Part shown: positions 33,936 through 42,915 of the stretch, one piece after another
Layout of the letters: the number at the start of each line of letters is the position of its first letter
How positions within the stretch are numbered: position 1 is the first letter of the stretch
Assembly (NCBI RefSeq): GCF_002159175.1
Contig: NZ_NFGZ01000014.1
Location: 1-64,000 of the forward strand
Direction: 5' to 3'
Source of the DNA: Flavonifractor sp. An92
Lineage (GTDB): Bacteria > Bacillota > Clostridia > Oscillospirales > Oscillospiraceae
Length of the DNA: 64,000 nucleotides
Position numbers and translations under genes: made by a program
Notes under the pieces: generated by a model
Seen by the model: only the letters and a program-made list of their open reading frames with translations
Told to the model about the DNA's origin: nothing
The model's database searches: none

Positions 33936-33990
33936 CTTGTATAGTAGTCTTTACAAGTATAAATGTATCAGTGCGGGGAGCGGTTGTCAA
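33936..33990 (-). promoter_or_regulatory. Promoter and GntR-type operator of the 5-FCL-like gene
   Basis: Minus strand: TTGACA (33985-33990), 17-base spacer, TACATT (33962-33967). Directly downstream TACAAGTATA (33952-33961) and a second half-site CTTGTATA (33936-33943) match the operators at 37.9 kb. Confidence 0.7.
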
Positions 33991-34011
33991 GGGGATTTTT
34001 GCATTTCTTCG

Positions 34012-35139
<1,128 letters not shown>

Positions 35140-35156
35140 GGTTTCCCTCCTCCTTG

Positions 35157-36107
35157 TTATGCCAGGAACCGCTCCTTGAGCAGAGCGAGGAACCGGCCGT
35201 AATCGGCGCTTTTTCCGATGCGGACGTCGGGCAGGTGGGACCAGGTGTGGTGATGCCGCCGGTCCAGCACCGTCATGCCCAGGGTCAGCTCGCCACGGGT
35301 CTCCACGCCCACCTTGCCGGTCATGGTCTCCACCAGCGAGGGGTCCACGGCGTAGCCCACCGCCATGCAGTCGATGATGGTGCAGTAGGACTGGAACCCC
35401 CGGCCGTTGTTGAAGCGGATGGCCTGACGGAGGAAGCGGCACTCGGGGTTGGGGCTGTTCTCAAAGTCGTCCAGGTCCTGCTGGCTGAAATTGACGTCAA
35501 AATGGGTGGCCACATCCAGGCCCAGCGCCACCAGGTCCACGCCGGACTCGTAGACCACCTTGGCGGCCTCCGGGTCAAAGTAGACATTCCACTCGCTCTG
35601 GGGGTTGTCGCCGGTGCCGTTGAGGAAGGCGTACTCGTTGAGGCCGAAGGCACCGGAGATGGCGATGACGCCGGCCAGAAGCTCTGTCAGCTCCGGCTCC
35701 TTCCGCAGCGCCAGGGCCAGGTTGGTCATGGGGGCCAGACAGAGCAGCCACAGCTCCCCGGGATTGGCGCGGGCCGTCCGGATGATGAGGTCCACCGCGT
35801 GCTCGTCGGCCAGGGGCATGGTGGGCGCGGGGAGGAAATTCTCCCCCTGCCCGTCCCGGCCGTGGGTGAAGGGGTCGTTGGGCGCGGGGCGCACCAGGGG
35901 GTGCCCGCAGCCCCGGGCCACGGGGATGTCGGTGCGGCCCAGGAGCTCCAGCACCTTGCGGGCGTTGGAAGAGGTGATGTCGATGGGGTAATTGCCCGCC
36001 ACCGTGGTGATGGCCTGCACGTCCAGCTCCGGCGATTTCAGCGCCAGGATGATGGCGGCAGAATCGTCCATGCCGGGATCGCAGTCGATGATGACCTTCT
36101 TTTTCAT
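35157..36107 (-). CDS. Inosine-uridine-type nucleoside hydrolase
   Basis: A 316-residue nucleoside hydrolase. The N-terminal Ca-binding motif is VIIDCDPGMDDSAAIILALK, with further ligands in LAPMTNLALALR and the ribose site SEWNVYFDPEAAKVV. A His near the C-terminus (RRHHHTWSH) could be the leaving-group acid. It splits nucleosides to base plus ribose without phosphate. It lies between adenine deaminase and the ABC ATPase, giving a route nucleoside to base plus ribose, with adenine then deaminated. Confidence 0.93.
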   Translation of the reverse strand: MKKKVIIDCDPGMDDSAAIILALKSPELDVQAITTVAGNYPIDITSSNARKVLELLGRTDIPVARGCGHPLVRPAPNDPFTHGRDGQGENFLPAPTMPLADEHAVDLIIRTARANPGELWLLCLAPMTNLALALRKEPELTELLAGVIAISGAFGLNEYAFLNGTGDNPQSEWNVYFDPEAAKVVYESGVDLVALGLDVATHFDVNFSQQDLDDFENSPNPECRFLRQAIRFNNGRGFQSYCTIIDCMAVGYAVDPSLVETMTGKVGVETRGELTLGMTVLDRRHHHTWSHLPDVRIGKSADYGRFLALLKERFLA

Positions 36108-36117
36108 GCGCTTCCTC

Positions 36118-37815
36118 CTATATGAACGAAAAATGAGTGACGTCAAACATGCCAAGATCGGTGAGCCGTACCTCCGGGATCACCGGCAGGGCCACGAAGC
36201 TCAGGGTGGTGAAGGGGTCGATGCCCTCGGTCACGCCCATGGCCCGGGCCTGGGCCAGCAGGCGCTCCAGCTCGGGCAGGAATTCCTCCGTGGGCGCGGC
36301 GCTCATCAGGCCCCCCACCGGCAGGGGAAGGCGGCCCACCACCTTGCCGTCCTGGACCAGACAGTAGCCGCCGTCCATCTCCTCCATGGTGCGCACCGCC
36401 AGAAGGAGGTCGTCGTCGTTGTTGGCCGCCACGATCAGGTTGTGGGAGTCGTGGGCCACGGTGGTGGCCACCGCGCCGTGGCGCAGGCCGTAGCCCTGGA
36501 TGAGCCCCACGCCGATGTGCCCGGTGGCGTGGTGGCGCTCCACCACCGCCAGCTTGCGCAGGTTCCCGGCGGCGATCTCCGCTTCCACATCGCCGGAGGG
36601 GATCTGAGTGCGGCGGGTGACGATCTGCCCCGGCTGGACCACCAGCACCGGCTGCTCCTCCCGCTGGGGGAGGCGGAACCGGGCGGCGTCGCAGGCGGGC
36701 AGGTGGACGCTGTGGAGAATGGCGTCCGGGCAGGCGGCCGGCGTCTCCGGGACCAGGAGCTCTCCGTCTCGCACCACACAGCGCCCATCCTTGTAGACCT
36801 GGGCGACCTGGAAGTGGTCCAGATCGTCCAGCACCACCAGATCGGCCCGATAGCCGGGCGCCACCGCGCCCAGCCGCCGCAGGCCGTAGATCTGAGCGGC
36901 GTTGAAGGTGGCCATCTGTACGGCCTGGACGGGGGGGAGGCCCAGCGCCACGGCCATGGCCGCGTTGTGGCGGATGGTGCCGTCCCGGCGGATGTCGGCC
37001 AGATGCTTGTCGTCGGTGCAGAAGGCCATGCGCCCGGTGGACACCCCATCGGCCAGAGCCCCGGTGATGAGCTCCGTCAGATTGCGGGAGGCGCTGCCCT
37101 CCCGCACCAGGACCGCCATCCCGGCGCGGAGCTTTTCCCGGGCCTCTGCCCAGGTCACCGACTCGTGGTCGGTGGCGATGCCGGCGCAGGCGTAGGCCTG
37201 GAGCGCCGCACCGCTGACGCCGGGGGCGTGCCCGTCGATCACCTGTCCGGAAAAGGCCTCCAGCTTGGCCAGCACGTCGGGGTCGCAGGAAGTGACGCCG
37301 GGGTAGTTCATCATCTCGCCCAGCCCCAGCACACGGGGGTGCGCCTGCAATTCCAGCAGGTCGGCGGCGCTCAGCACCGCCCCGGCGTGCTCAAAGGGTG
37401 TGGCGGGCACGCAGGAGGGGAGCTGCACATAGTAGTTGACCGGGGCGTTTTCCGAGGCGTCCAGCATGTAGCGGATGCCCGCCATCCCGGCCACATTGGC
37501 GATCTCGTGGGGGTCGGTGACGAGGGTGGTCACGCCGTGCCGGAGCTCTTCCCGGCAGTAGTGCTCCGGCACCACCATGGAGCTCTCCACATGGCAGTGG
37601 GCGTTGATGAGCCCGGGGATCACATAGCGCCCCTCCAAGTGGACGGTGTAGAGCCCCTTCTGGTAGGAGCCGATGCCGGCGATCACGCCGTCACAGACGG
37701 CGATGTCGCCCGTATAGATCTGGCCGGTAAACACATCGACGATCCGCCCGCCTTTGAGGAGCAGATCCGCCGGCCGCTGTCCCAGTGCGGTCTGGATGCG
37801 CAGTTGCTGCTTCAT
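36118..37815 (-). CDS. ade: Adenine deaminase
   Basis: A 565-residue amidohydrolase matching bacterial adenine deaminase length. The metal motif is GLINAHCHVESSM, followed by TTLVTDPHEIANVAG, HAPGVSG and AFCTDDKHLADI, and the C-terminal AHDSHNLIVAANNDDD that distinguishes Ade from other amidohydrolases. It converts adenine to hypoxanthine and ammonia. First gene of a transcript with nucleoside hydrolase and an ABC ATPase, under a promoter flanked by two palindromic operators. Start ATG 37815 follows GAAGGAGG. Confidence 0.95.
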   Translation of the reverse strand: MKQQLRIQTALGQRPADLLLKGGRIVDVFTGQIYTGDIAVCDGVIAGIGSYQKGLYTVHLEGRYVIPGLINAHCHVESSMVVPEHYCREELRHGVTTLVTDPHEIANVAGMAGIRYMLDASENAPVNYYVQLPSCVPATPFEHAGAVLSAADLLELQAHPRVLGLGEMMNYPGVTSCDPDVLAKLEAFSGQVIDGHAPGVSGAALQAYACAGIATDHESVTWAEAREKLRAGMAVLVREGSASRNLTELITGALADGVSTGRMAFCTDDKHLADIRRDGTIRHNAAMAVALGLPPVQAVQMATFNAAQIYGLRRLGAVAPGYRADLVVLDDLDHFQVAQVYKDGRCVVRDGELLVPETPAACPDAILHSVHLPACDAARFRLPQREEQPVLVVQPGQIVTRRTQIPSGDVEAEIAAGNLRKLAVVERHHATGHIGVGLIQGYGLRHGAVATTVAHDSHNLIVAANNDDDLLLAVRTMEEMDGGYCLVQDGKVVGRLPLPVGGLMSAAPTEEFLPELERLLAQARAMGVTEGIDPFTTLSFVALPVIPEVRLTDLGMFDVTHFSFI

Positions 37816-37903
37816 GAAGTGCCTCCTTCTCCACCGGCCCGGAGGGCCTCCGGGGGTGCGGACCGGTTCCTTAGGGTGCTTAATGTTTTAATGTCATATA
37901 TTC

Positions 37904-37970
37904 TATACAAGTATATGATTTATGGGGATAGCATACATCTGAACCGCCATTCTGTCAAGAGTACTTGTAC
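37904..37970 (-). promoter_or_regulatory. Promoter of ade flanked by two GntR-type operators
   Basis: Minus strand: TTGACA (37953-37958), 17-base spacer, TATGCT (37930-37935). GTACTTGTAC (37961-37970) lies directly upstream of the -35 and TATACAAGTATA (37904-37915) 14 bases downstream of the -10. Both are palindromes around AA/TT, the form of HutC-type GntR sites. Confidence 0.75.
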
Positions 37971-38024
37971 AGAATGTCAAAATTTGCCCGGAAAATCGCC
38001 GCCCGGATTTTCCGGGCGGCGGCG

Positions 38025-38070
38025 TTGCATTCCATGCCGGGCTGTATTATGATAGAGTTACAAATGTAAC
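38025..38070 (+). promoter_or_regulatory. Promoter and operator of the SorC regulator
   Basis: TTGCAT (38025-38030), 17-base spacer, TATGAT (38048-38053), then the inverted repeat GTTACA-AA-TGTAAC (38057-38070). TGTAAC half-sites recur at 39027-39042 and in the dhaLK promoter. Confidence 0.75.
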
Positions 38071-38093
38071 ATCCATCGGGGTGGGGGAGTGTC

Positions 38094-39026
38094 ATGAACC
38101 GCAGCCGGGAAAAATTGCAGAAGCTGGCCCATGTGGCCCAGCGCTATTATCTGGAGGACTGGAACCAGAGCGACATCGCCAAGGAGCTGGGCGTGTCCCG
38201 GCCGCTCATCAGCCGGATGCTCCGGGAGGCCCGGGAGCTGGGCGTGGTGAAGATCATGGTCTGTCCGCCGGTGACCGACGCCGACACCCTGCTGGAGCGG
38301 CTCCGCCGCACCACCTCCATCCGGGACGGCGTGCTGGTGGAGGACGGGGCCGACGATGACGCCACCAACCAGCGCCTCTCCCAGGGCGCGGTGCAGCTGC
38401 TGTGGCAGCTGCACTCCCGCCGCCTGGGCATCGGCTGGGGCCACCTCATCGGCCAGCTGGTCACCTGGCTGGAGGAGCACCCCCAGCTGGGCAGCACCGT
38501 CACCGACATCTGCCCCCTGGTGGGCAACGCCAGCATTCCCGCCCGGAACTACCAGTCCAATGAGAACGTGCGCCTCATCGCCCAGCAGCTGGGGGCCACG
38601 CCCCACTTCATTTACCTGCCCGCCCTGCCGGAGGGCCTGGAGGAAAAGCAGCTCCTCTGCTCCACCGAGATCTACCGCCAGATCCAGCTGGAGTGGTCCA
38701 GGATCGACACGGCGCTGGTCAACATCGGCAATTACCCCTCCAGCCCAGACTTCGCCTCCCTGGTCCGCTACGGGAGCCTTCTCCAGGAGGAGCACACCTG
38801 CGGGCGCCTGCTGGTCTACTACTTCAACCCCGAGGGCAAGGTGATCCAATCCGACCAGGATTTCGCCATCCAGATCCCGCTGGAGACCCTGAAGGGCTGT
38901 CCCAACCGGATCGGCGTCTGTTCGGCCAACACCAGCGTCCAGGCCCTGCGGGGCGCGCTGGCATCGGGCATCTTCACCCATCTGGTGGCCCGGGCGGGGC
39001 TGGTACGGTCTCTGCTGGAGGAATAA
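38094..39026 (+). CDS. SorC-family sugar-binding transcriptional regulator
   Basis: A 310-residue SorC/DeoR-type regulator. The N-terminal helix-turn-helix is NQSDIAKELGVSRPLISRML and the C-terminal NagB-like effector domain includes RLGIGWGHLIGQLVTWL and VGNASIPARN. SorC proteins such as LsrR, DeoR(Bs) and CggR bind phosphorylated sugars. It precedes DhaL, DhaK and an LsrF-type thiolase in the same direction, with TGTAAC sites at both promoters, so it probably controls them. LsrR, regulator of AI-2 uptake in enteric bacteria, belongs to this family, which fits the LsrF homologue downstream. Confidence 0.93.
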   Translation: MNRSREKLQKLAHVAQRYYLEDWNQSDIAKELGVSRPLISRMLREARELGVVKIMVCPPVTDADTLLERLRRTTSIRDGVLVEDGADDDATNQRLSQGAVQLLWQLHSRRLGIGWGHLIGQLVTWLEEHPQLGSTVTDICPLVGNASIPARNYQSNENVRLIAQQLGATPHFIYLPALPEGLEEKQLLCSTEIYRQIQLEWSRIDTALVNIGNYPSSPDFASLVRYGSLLQEEHTCGRLLVYYFNPEGKVIQSDQDFAIQIPLETLKGCPNRIGVCSANTSVQALRGALASGIFTHLVARAGLVRSLLEE

Positions 39027-39042
39027 TGTAACATATGTAACC

Positions 39043-39082
39043 ACACCCTTCCGCAAAACAGAGCGGAGGGGTGTAGTTCTTT
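39043..39082 (+). terminator. Terminator of the SorC gene
   Basis: ACACCCTTCCGC (39043-39054) pairs with GCGGAGGGGTGT (39063-39074) with one G-T pair, followed by AGTTCTTT. Confidence 0.7.
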
Positions 39083-39143
39083 GTCTATATGACCAAATTA
39101 AGCGATTATACTTTATCGAATATAGAGAAAATGACAAATAAAA

Positions 39144-39189
39144 TTGACTTCTGTAACGGTGAGGAATAGAATGGAGGCACAAACGTAAC
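39144..39189 (+). promoter_or_regulatory. Promoter of the dhaL-dhaK-lsrF operon with SorC half-sites
   Basis: TTGACT (39144-39149), 17-base spacer containing TGTAAC, TAGAAT (39167-39172). CGTAAC (39184-39189) lies just downstream. Confidence 0.7.
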
Positions 39190-39210
39190 AACCGGAAAGA
39201 AGGGAGAGCT

Positions 39211-39819
39211 ATGACGAAAACGGAATTTGCCCAGCGGCTTCTCCACGCCTGCGACCACGTGAAGGCCGCGGAGGCGACCCTCACCGAGATCGACTCCAAA
39301 TTCGGCGACGCGGACCACGGCCTCACCATGAGCAAGATCGCCGGGGCTATCGCCCAGGCGGTGGAGGAGTCCGACGGGGGCATCCAGGAGATGCTGGACG
39401 ACGCGGCCATGGCGGTCATGGTGCTCAACGGCGGCAGCGCGGTGCCCCTCTGGAACAGCTGGCTGGACGGCATGCAGGAGGCCGCCCCCGCCGGGGAGGA
39501 GATCGACGTGGCCGGGCTCCAGGCCGTGTTCGCCCGGGCCTTTGAGGCGCTGGACGAGATGTCGGGGGCCAAGGTGGGGGACAAGACCATGATGGACGCC
39601 CTCATCCCCGCCAGCGAGGCCATCGCCGCCTACACCGGCAGCGACGAGGGCGAGCTCTTCGACCTGGCCGCCCGGGCTGCCGCCGAGGGCGCCGAGGCCA
39701 GCAAGAACTTTGTCTCCAAATTCGGCCGGGCCAAGAGCTACGGGGAGCAGACCATCGGCACCCCCGACGCGGGCGCCGTGTCCATGTCCGTATTCTTCCA
39801 GGGACTGGCCCAGGGCTGA
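39211..39819 (+). CDS. dhaL: Dihydroxyacetone kinase-like subunit DhaL
   Basis: A 202-residue all-helical ADP-binding subunit. The Mg-ADP motif FGDADHGLTMSKIAG is present, followed by DDAAMAVMVLNGGSAVPLW and GDKTMMDALIPASEA, then the C-terminal GRAKSYGEQTIGTPDAGAVS. It carries the nucleotide that phosphorylates the substrate held by DhaK. No DhaM phosphotransfer subunit is nearby, so either DhaM is elsewhere or the pair uses ATP directly. Normally dhaK precedes dhaL; here the order is reversed. Confidence 0.93.
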   Translation: MTKTEFAQRLLHACDHVKAAEATLTEIDSKFGDADHGLTMSKIAGAIAQAVEESDGGIQEMLDDAAMAVMVLNGGSAVPLWNSWLDGMQEAAPAGEEIDVAGLQAVFARAFEALDEMSGAKVGDKTMMDALIPASEAIAAYTGSDEGELFDLAARAAAEGAEASKNFVSKFGRAKSYGEQTIGTPDAGAVSMSVFFQGLAQG

Positions 39820-39848
39820 GTCCATCCAATCGACCGGGAGGTATCACT

Positions 39849-40847
39849 ATGAAAATGAAGAAGTTCATCAACGCGCCCGAGACCATCACCGACGAGGAGC
39901 TGGTGGGCCTGGGCCTGGCCTATCCCGACATTCTGGACGTGGACGGCCATCTGGTCATCAGCAAGGACCTGGCCACCGCCGACCGCGTGACCATCGTCAC
40001 CTACGGCGGCTCCGGCCACGAGCCCGCCCAGGCGGGCTTCGTGGGCAAGGGCATGCTGGATGTGCAGGCCGTGGGCGACATCTTCGCCGCCCCCAACGGC
40101 AAGCTGGTCTTTGACGCCATGAAGCTGGCCGACAAGGGCCACGGCGTGCTCCTCCTCACCCTGAACTACGCCGGCGATCAGCTGGCCGGCAAGCAGGCCA
40201 TCAAGCTGGCCCAGAAGGCGGGCCTGAACTTCCGCCAGGTGGTCACCGGGGAGGAGATCCAGTTCGACCCCAATGGCGAGGACAACCAGCGCGGTCTGGC
40301 CGGCGCCGTGGCCCTGTACCACGTGGCCGCCGCAGCCGCCCGGGAGGGCAAGAGCCTGGATGAGGTGGCCGCCATTGCCCAGCGCTACGCCGACAACATG
40401 GCCTCCATCACCGTGAAATCCACCGACGCCACCCACCCCCAGAACGGCATGTCCTTCGGCGACCTGGGCGAGACCGACCTTATGGAGATCGGCGCGGGCC
40501 AGCACGGCGAGGGCGGCGGTGTCCGGGTGCCCATGATGTCCTCCAAGGATACCGTGGCCACCGTGGCCGAGGCCCTGAGCAGCAAGCTGGGCCTGAAGGC
40601 CGGGGACAACGCCTTCGTCATGATCAACGGCTGCGGCGCCACCACCATGATGGAGATGCTGGTGCTCTTCAAGGACACCGTGGAGTTCCTCAAGGCCAAG
40701 GGCGTCAACGTGGTGGCCAGCATGGTGGGCGAGATCCTCACTGTGCAGGAGGCGGGCGGCTTCCAGATGAACCTCGCCAAGTGGGACGATGAGATCCTCC
40801 GCCTGTGGAACACCCCCTGCCACACCCCCGCGTACAGCAAGGAGTAA
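39849..40847 (+). CDS. dhaK: Dihydroxyacetone kinase-like subunit DhaK
   Basis: A 332-residue substrate-binding subunit. GGSGHEPAQAGFVGKGMLD is the ligand loop, and GAGQHGEGG carries the His (about 219) that binds the carbonyl substrate covalently. Known DhaK-like proteins accept dihydroxyacetone, erythrulose or other short ketoses. With an LsrF-type thiolase in the operon, a C4-C5 ketose is at least as likely as dihydroxyacetone. It follows dhaL by 29 bases with a good GGAGG site. Confidence 0.93.
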   Translation: MKMKKFINAPETITDEELVGLGLAYPDILDVDGHLVISKDLATADRVTIVTYGGSGHEPAQAGFVGKGMLDVQAVGDIFAAPNGKLVFDAMKLADKGHGVLLLTLNYAGDQLAGKQAIKLAQKAGLNFRQVVTGEEIQFDPNGEDNQRGLAGAVALYHVAAAAAREGKSLDEVAAIAQRYADNMASITVKSTDATHPQNGMSFGDLGETDLMEIGAGQHGEGGGVRVPMMSSKDTVATVAEALSSKLGLKAGDNAFVMINGCGATTMMEMLVLFKDTVEFLKAKGVNVVASMVGEILTVQEAGGFQMNLAKWDDEILRLWNTPCHTPAYSKE

Positions 40848-40850
40848 GCC

Positions 40851-41738
40851 ATGGCAGATAACATTGGAAACAAGGCCGCCCACGACTATCACCTGGACAC
40901 CCCTGTGGCCCAGGAGGGATTTTACGTCAAGGGCGCGGCCCACTGTGACTGGGGCATGAAGAGCCGCCTGGGCCGCATGTTCCGCCCCGAGTCGGGCAAC
41001 ACCGTCATGCTGGCCTTTGACCACGGCTACATCATGGGCCCCACCGCCGGACTGGAGCGGCTGGATCTGGTCATCCCGCCCCTCATCCCCTATGTGGACG
41101 TGCTCATGGGTACCAAGGGGGCCATGCGCGCCTGCATCCCCCCTGCCAGCTCCGCCGCCAAGTGCGTGCGGGTGACCTACGATACCACCGTGCTCTTTGA
41201 CGAGATGAGCAACGGCGGCGGCATCGCCTGCGACATCGAGAACGCCATCCGCATGAACGCCGACTGCATGGCGGTCCAGACCTTCCTGGGGGCCCCCGGC
41301 GAGAGCCGCTCCCTGGAGCTCCTGGCCCGCACCGCCGATGCCGGCGCCCGCTACGGCATCCCCACCCTGGGCGTGGTGGCGGTGGGCAAGCAGATGGAGC
41401 GCACCGAGAAATTCTTCCTCCTGGCCACCCGGGTCCTGGCCGAGAACGGGGCCAACGTGGTCAAGAGCTACTACTGCGACGGGTTCGAGCGGGTGGCCGC
41501 CGCCTGCCCGGTGCCCATCGTCATCGCCGGGGGCAAGAAGCTCCCCGAGCTGGAGGCCCTGGAGATGGCCTACAAGGCCATTCAGGAGGGCGCCCACGGT
41601 GTGGACATGGGCCGGAACATCTTCCAGTCCGACTGCCCCGCCGGCATGGCCCAGGCCATCGGCGCGGTGGTCCATCAGGGTTACACGCCCCAGCAGGCTT
41701 ATGAGGTATACGAGAGCGTCAAGCATAAGGAGGGTTAA
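40851..41738 (+). CDS. LsrF-like class I aldolase/thiolase
   Basis: A 295-residue DeoC/FbaB-like TIM barrel closely following E. coli LsrF in layout: DWGMKSRLGRMFRPESGNTV, MLAFDHGYIMGPTAGLERLD, the lysine strand ANVVKSYYCDGFERV, and CPVPIVIAGGKKLPELEALE with GVDMGRNIFQSD. LsrF transfers acetyl from 3-hydroxy-2,4-pentanedione-5-phosphate to CoA in AI-2 breakdown. LsrK, LsrG and the Lsr transporter are absent, so DhaKL may supply the phosphorylated substrate here (inference). It begins four bases after dhaK. Confidence 0.9.
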   Translation: MADNIGNKAAHDYHLDTPVAQEGFYVKGAAHCDWGMKSRLGRMFRPESGNTVMLAFDHGYIMGPTAGLERLDLVIPPLIPYVDVLMGTKGAMRACIPPASSAAKCVRVTYDTTVLFDEMSNGGGIACDIENAIRMNADCMAVQTFLGAPGESRSLELLARTADAGARYGIPTLGVVAVGKQMERTEKFFLLATRVLAENGANVVKSYYCDGFERVAAACPVPIVIAGGKKLPELEALEMAYKAIQEGAHGVDMGRNIFQSDCPAGMAQAIGAVVHQGYTPQQAYEVYESVKHKEG

Positions 41739-41741
41739 GCT

Positions 41742-42062
41742 ATGTCCGCGGAGTACATGCACATCGGCATCCCCGTCACCAACCGCAAGCCCGGCATGAC
41801 CTACAACGAGGGGGCCAAGTTCTGGGTCAGCAATGTGGACGACTATGACTACAAGATCGAGTATCTGAAGTTCGAGGAGGGCACCCCCTTCCCCGAGGAG
41901 ATCCATCGCAACCCCCATGTGGCCTACAAGGTGGATAACCTGGAAAAGTACATCGCCGACGCCGACAGCGTCATCTGCGGCCCCATGCCCGCCAACGAAA
42001 AGGACCGCCTGGCCTTCGTGTGGAAGGACGGCGCCATCCTGGAGCTGTACGAGGCCAACTGA
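41742..42062 (+). CDS. Small VOC/glyoxalase-like protein
   Basis: A 106-residue protein, last in the SorC-DhaLK-LsrF operon. It begins with HIGIPVTNRKPGM, contains PEEIHRNPHVAYKVDNLEKY with a His-His-type pattern, and ends with AFVWKDGAILELYEAN, the typical closing strand of a vicinal-oxygen-chelate half-domain. Possible metal ligands are the two His and the terminal Glu. It could be an isomerase taking the place of LsrG, which rearranges the phosphorylated intermediate before LsrF (inference). Confidence 0.75.
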   Translation: MSAEYMHIGIPVTNRKPGMTYNEGAKFWVSNVDDYDYKIEYLKFEEGTPFPEEIHRNPHVAYKVDNLEKYIADADSVICGPMPANEKDRLAFVWKDGAILELYEAN

Positions 42063-42079
42063 GTACATTCCGAACCACC

Positions 42080-42113
42080 AGCCCCCGGACCCGCCCAGGG
42101 CCCGGGGGCTTTT
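42080..42113 (+). terminator. Terminator of the dhaLK operon
   Basis: AGCCCCCGG (42080-42088) pairs with CCGGGGGCT (42102-42110) with an inner CCC/GGG, followed by TTTT. Confidence 0.85.
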
Positions 42114-42207
42114 CGCGCACCGGACGGTGTGGTATAATATACAGTAATATCATTTTGTTACCCCCAGCATCGGCGACCCCCCATACCGGCAGAAAGGAGG
42201 CGGTCGG

Positions 42208-42915
42208 ATGATCCGCATCGCCGTTGCCGAGGACGAGGCGTCCTGGGCCCAGCAATTGCAGTCTTACCTGGACCGATATGCCAGAGAATCGGGGCAGAGC
42301 TTTGATGTGGTCCTCTTCCCGGACGGGGAGGACCTGGTGGAGCGGTACCAGGGTCAGTTCGACCTGATTTTCCTGGACGTTCAGATGCGCTTTCTGGACG
42401 GCATGGCCACGGCGGAGCTCATCCGGCGGACCGATCCGGAGGTCATCATCATTTTCATCACCAACATGGCCCAGTACGCCATCCGCGGCTACGAGGTGGA
42501 CGCCCTGGACTACATGCTCAAACCAGTGAGCTACGACACCTTTGTCCAGCGCCTGGGCCGGGCGCTGGAGCGGCTGCGGCGGCGGACGCGGACCTATGTG
42601 GCCATCCCCATCAAGGGCGGCACCATGAAGCTGGCCGCCGAGGACATCACCTATGTGGAGAGCCAGGGGCACCGCCTCATCTACCACACCCGGGAGGACG
42701 TGTATGTGAGCAGCGGCACCATCAAAGAGGCGGAGGAGAAGCTGGACGGGCTGCACTTTTTCCGCAGCAACAAGGGCTACCTGCTGAATCTGGCCTTTGT
42801 GGACGGGGTGCAGGACAACTGCGCCCTGGTGGGAGAGGAGCGGCTGCTCATCAGCCGCGCCCGGAAAGCCCCCTTCCTGGAGGCCCTGGCCGCCTACCTG
42901 GGAGGGGGACGCTGA
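42208..42915 (+). CDS. LytTR-family response regulator
   Basis: A 235-residue regulator. The receiver domain shows VAEDEASWAQQ, phospho-Asp in LIFLDVQMRFLDGMA and the Lys in LDYMLKPVSYDTF. The C-terminal LytTR DNA-binding domain includes EDITYVESQGHRLIYHT and FFRSNKGYLLNLAFVDGV. A -10 TATAAT lies about 70 bases upstream (42132-42137 region). It overlaps the kinase gene by TGATG. Its likely targets are its own operon and the GH3 genes immediately downstream. Confidence 0.94.
   Translation: MIRIAVAEDEASWAQQLQSYLDRYARESGQSFDVVLFPDGEDLVERYQGQFDLIFLDVQMRFLDGMATAELIRRTDPEVIIIFITNMAQYAIRGYEVDALDYMLKPVSYDTFVQRLGRALERLRRRTRTYVAIPIKGGTMKLAAEDITYVESQGHRLIYHTREDVYVSSGTIKEAEEKLDGLHFFRSNKGYLLNLAFVDGVQDNCALVGEERLLISRARKAPFLEALAAYLGGGR

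Noticed and set aside
39211-40847. Ordinary PTS-dependent DhaKLM dihydroxyacetone operon
   Set aside because: DhaM is missing, subunit order is reversed and the operon continues into an LsrF-type thiolase.
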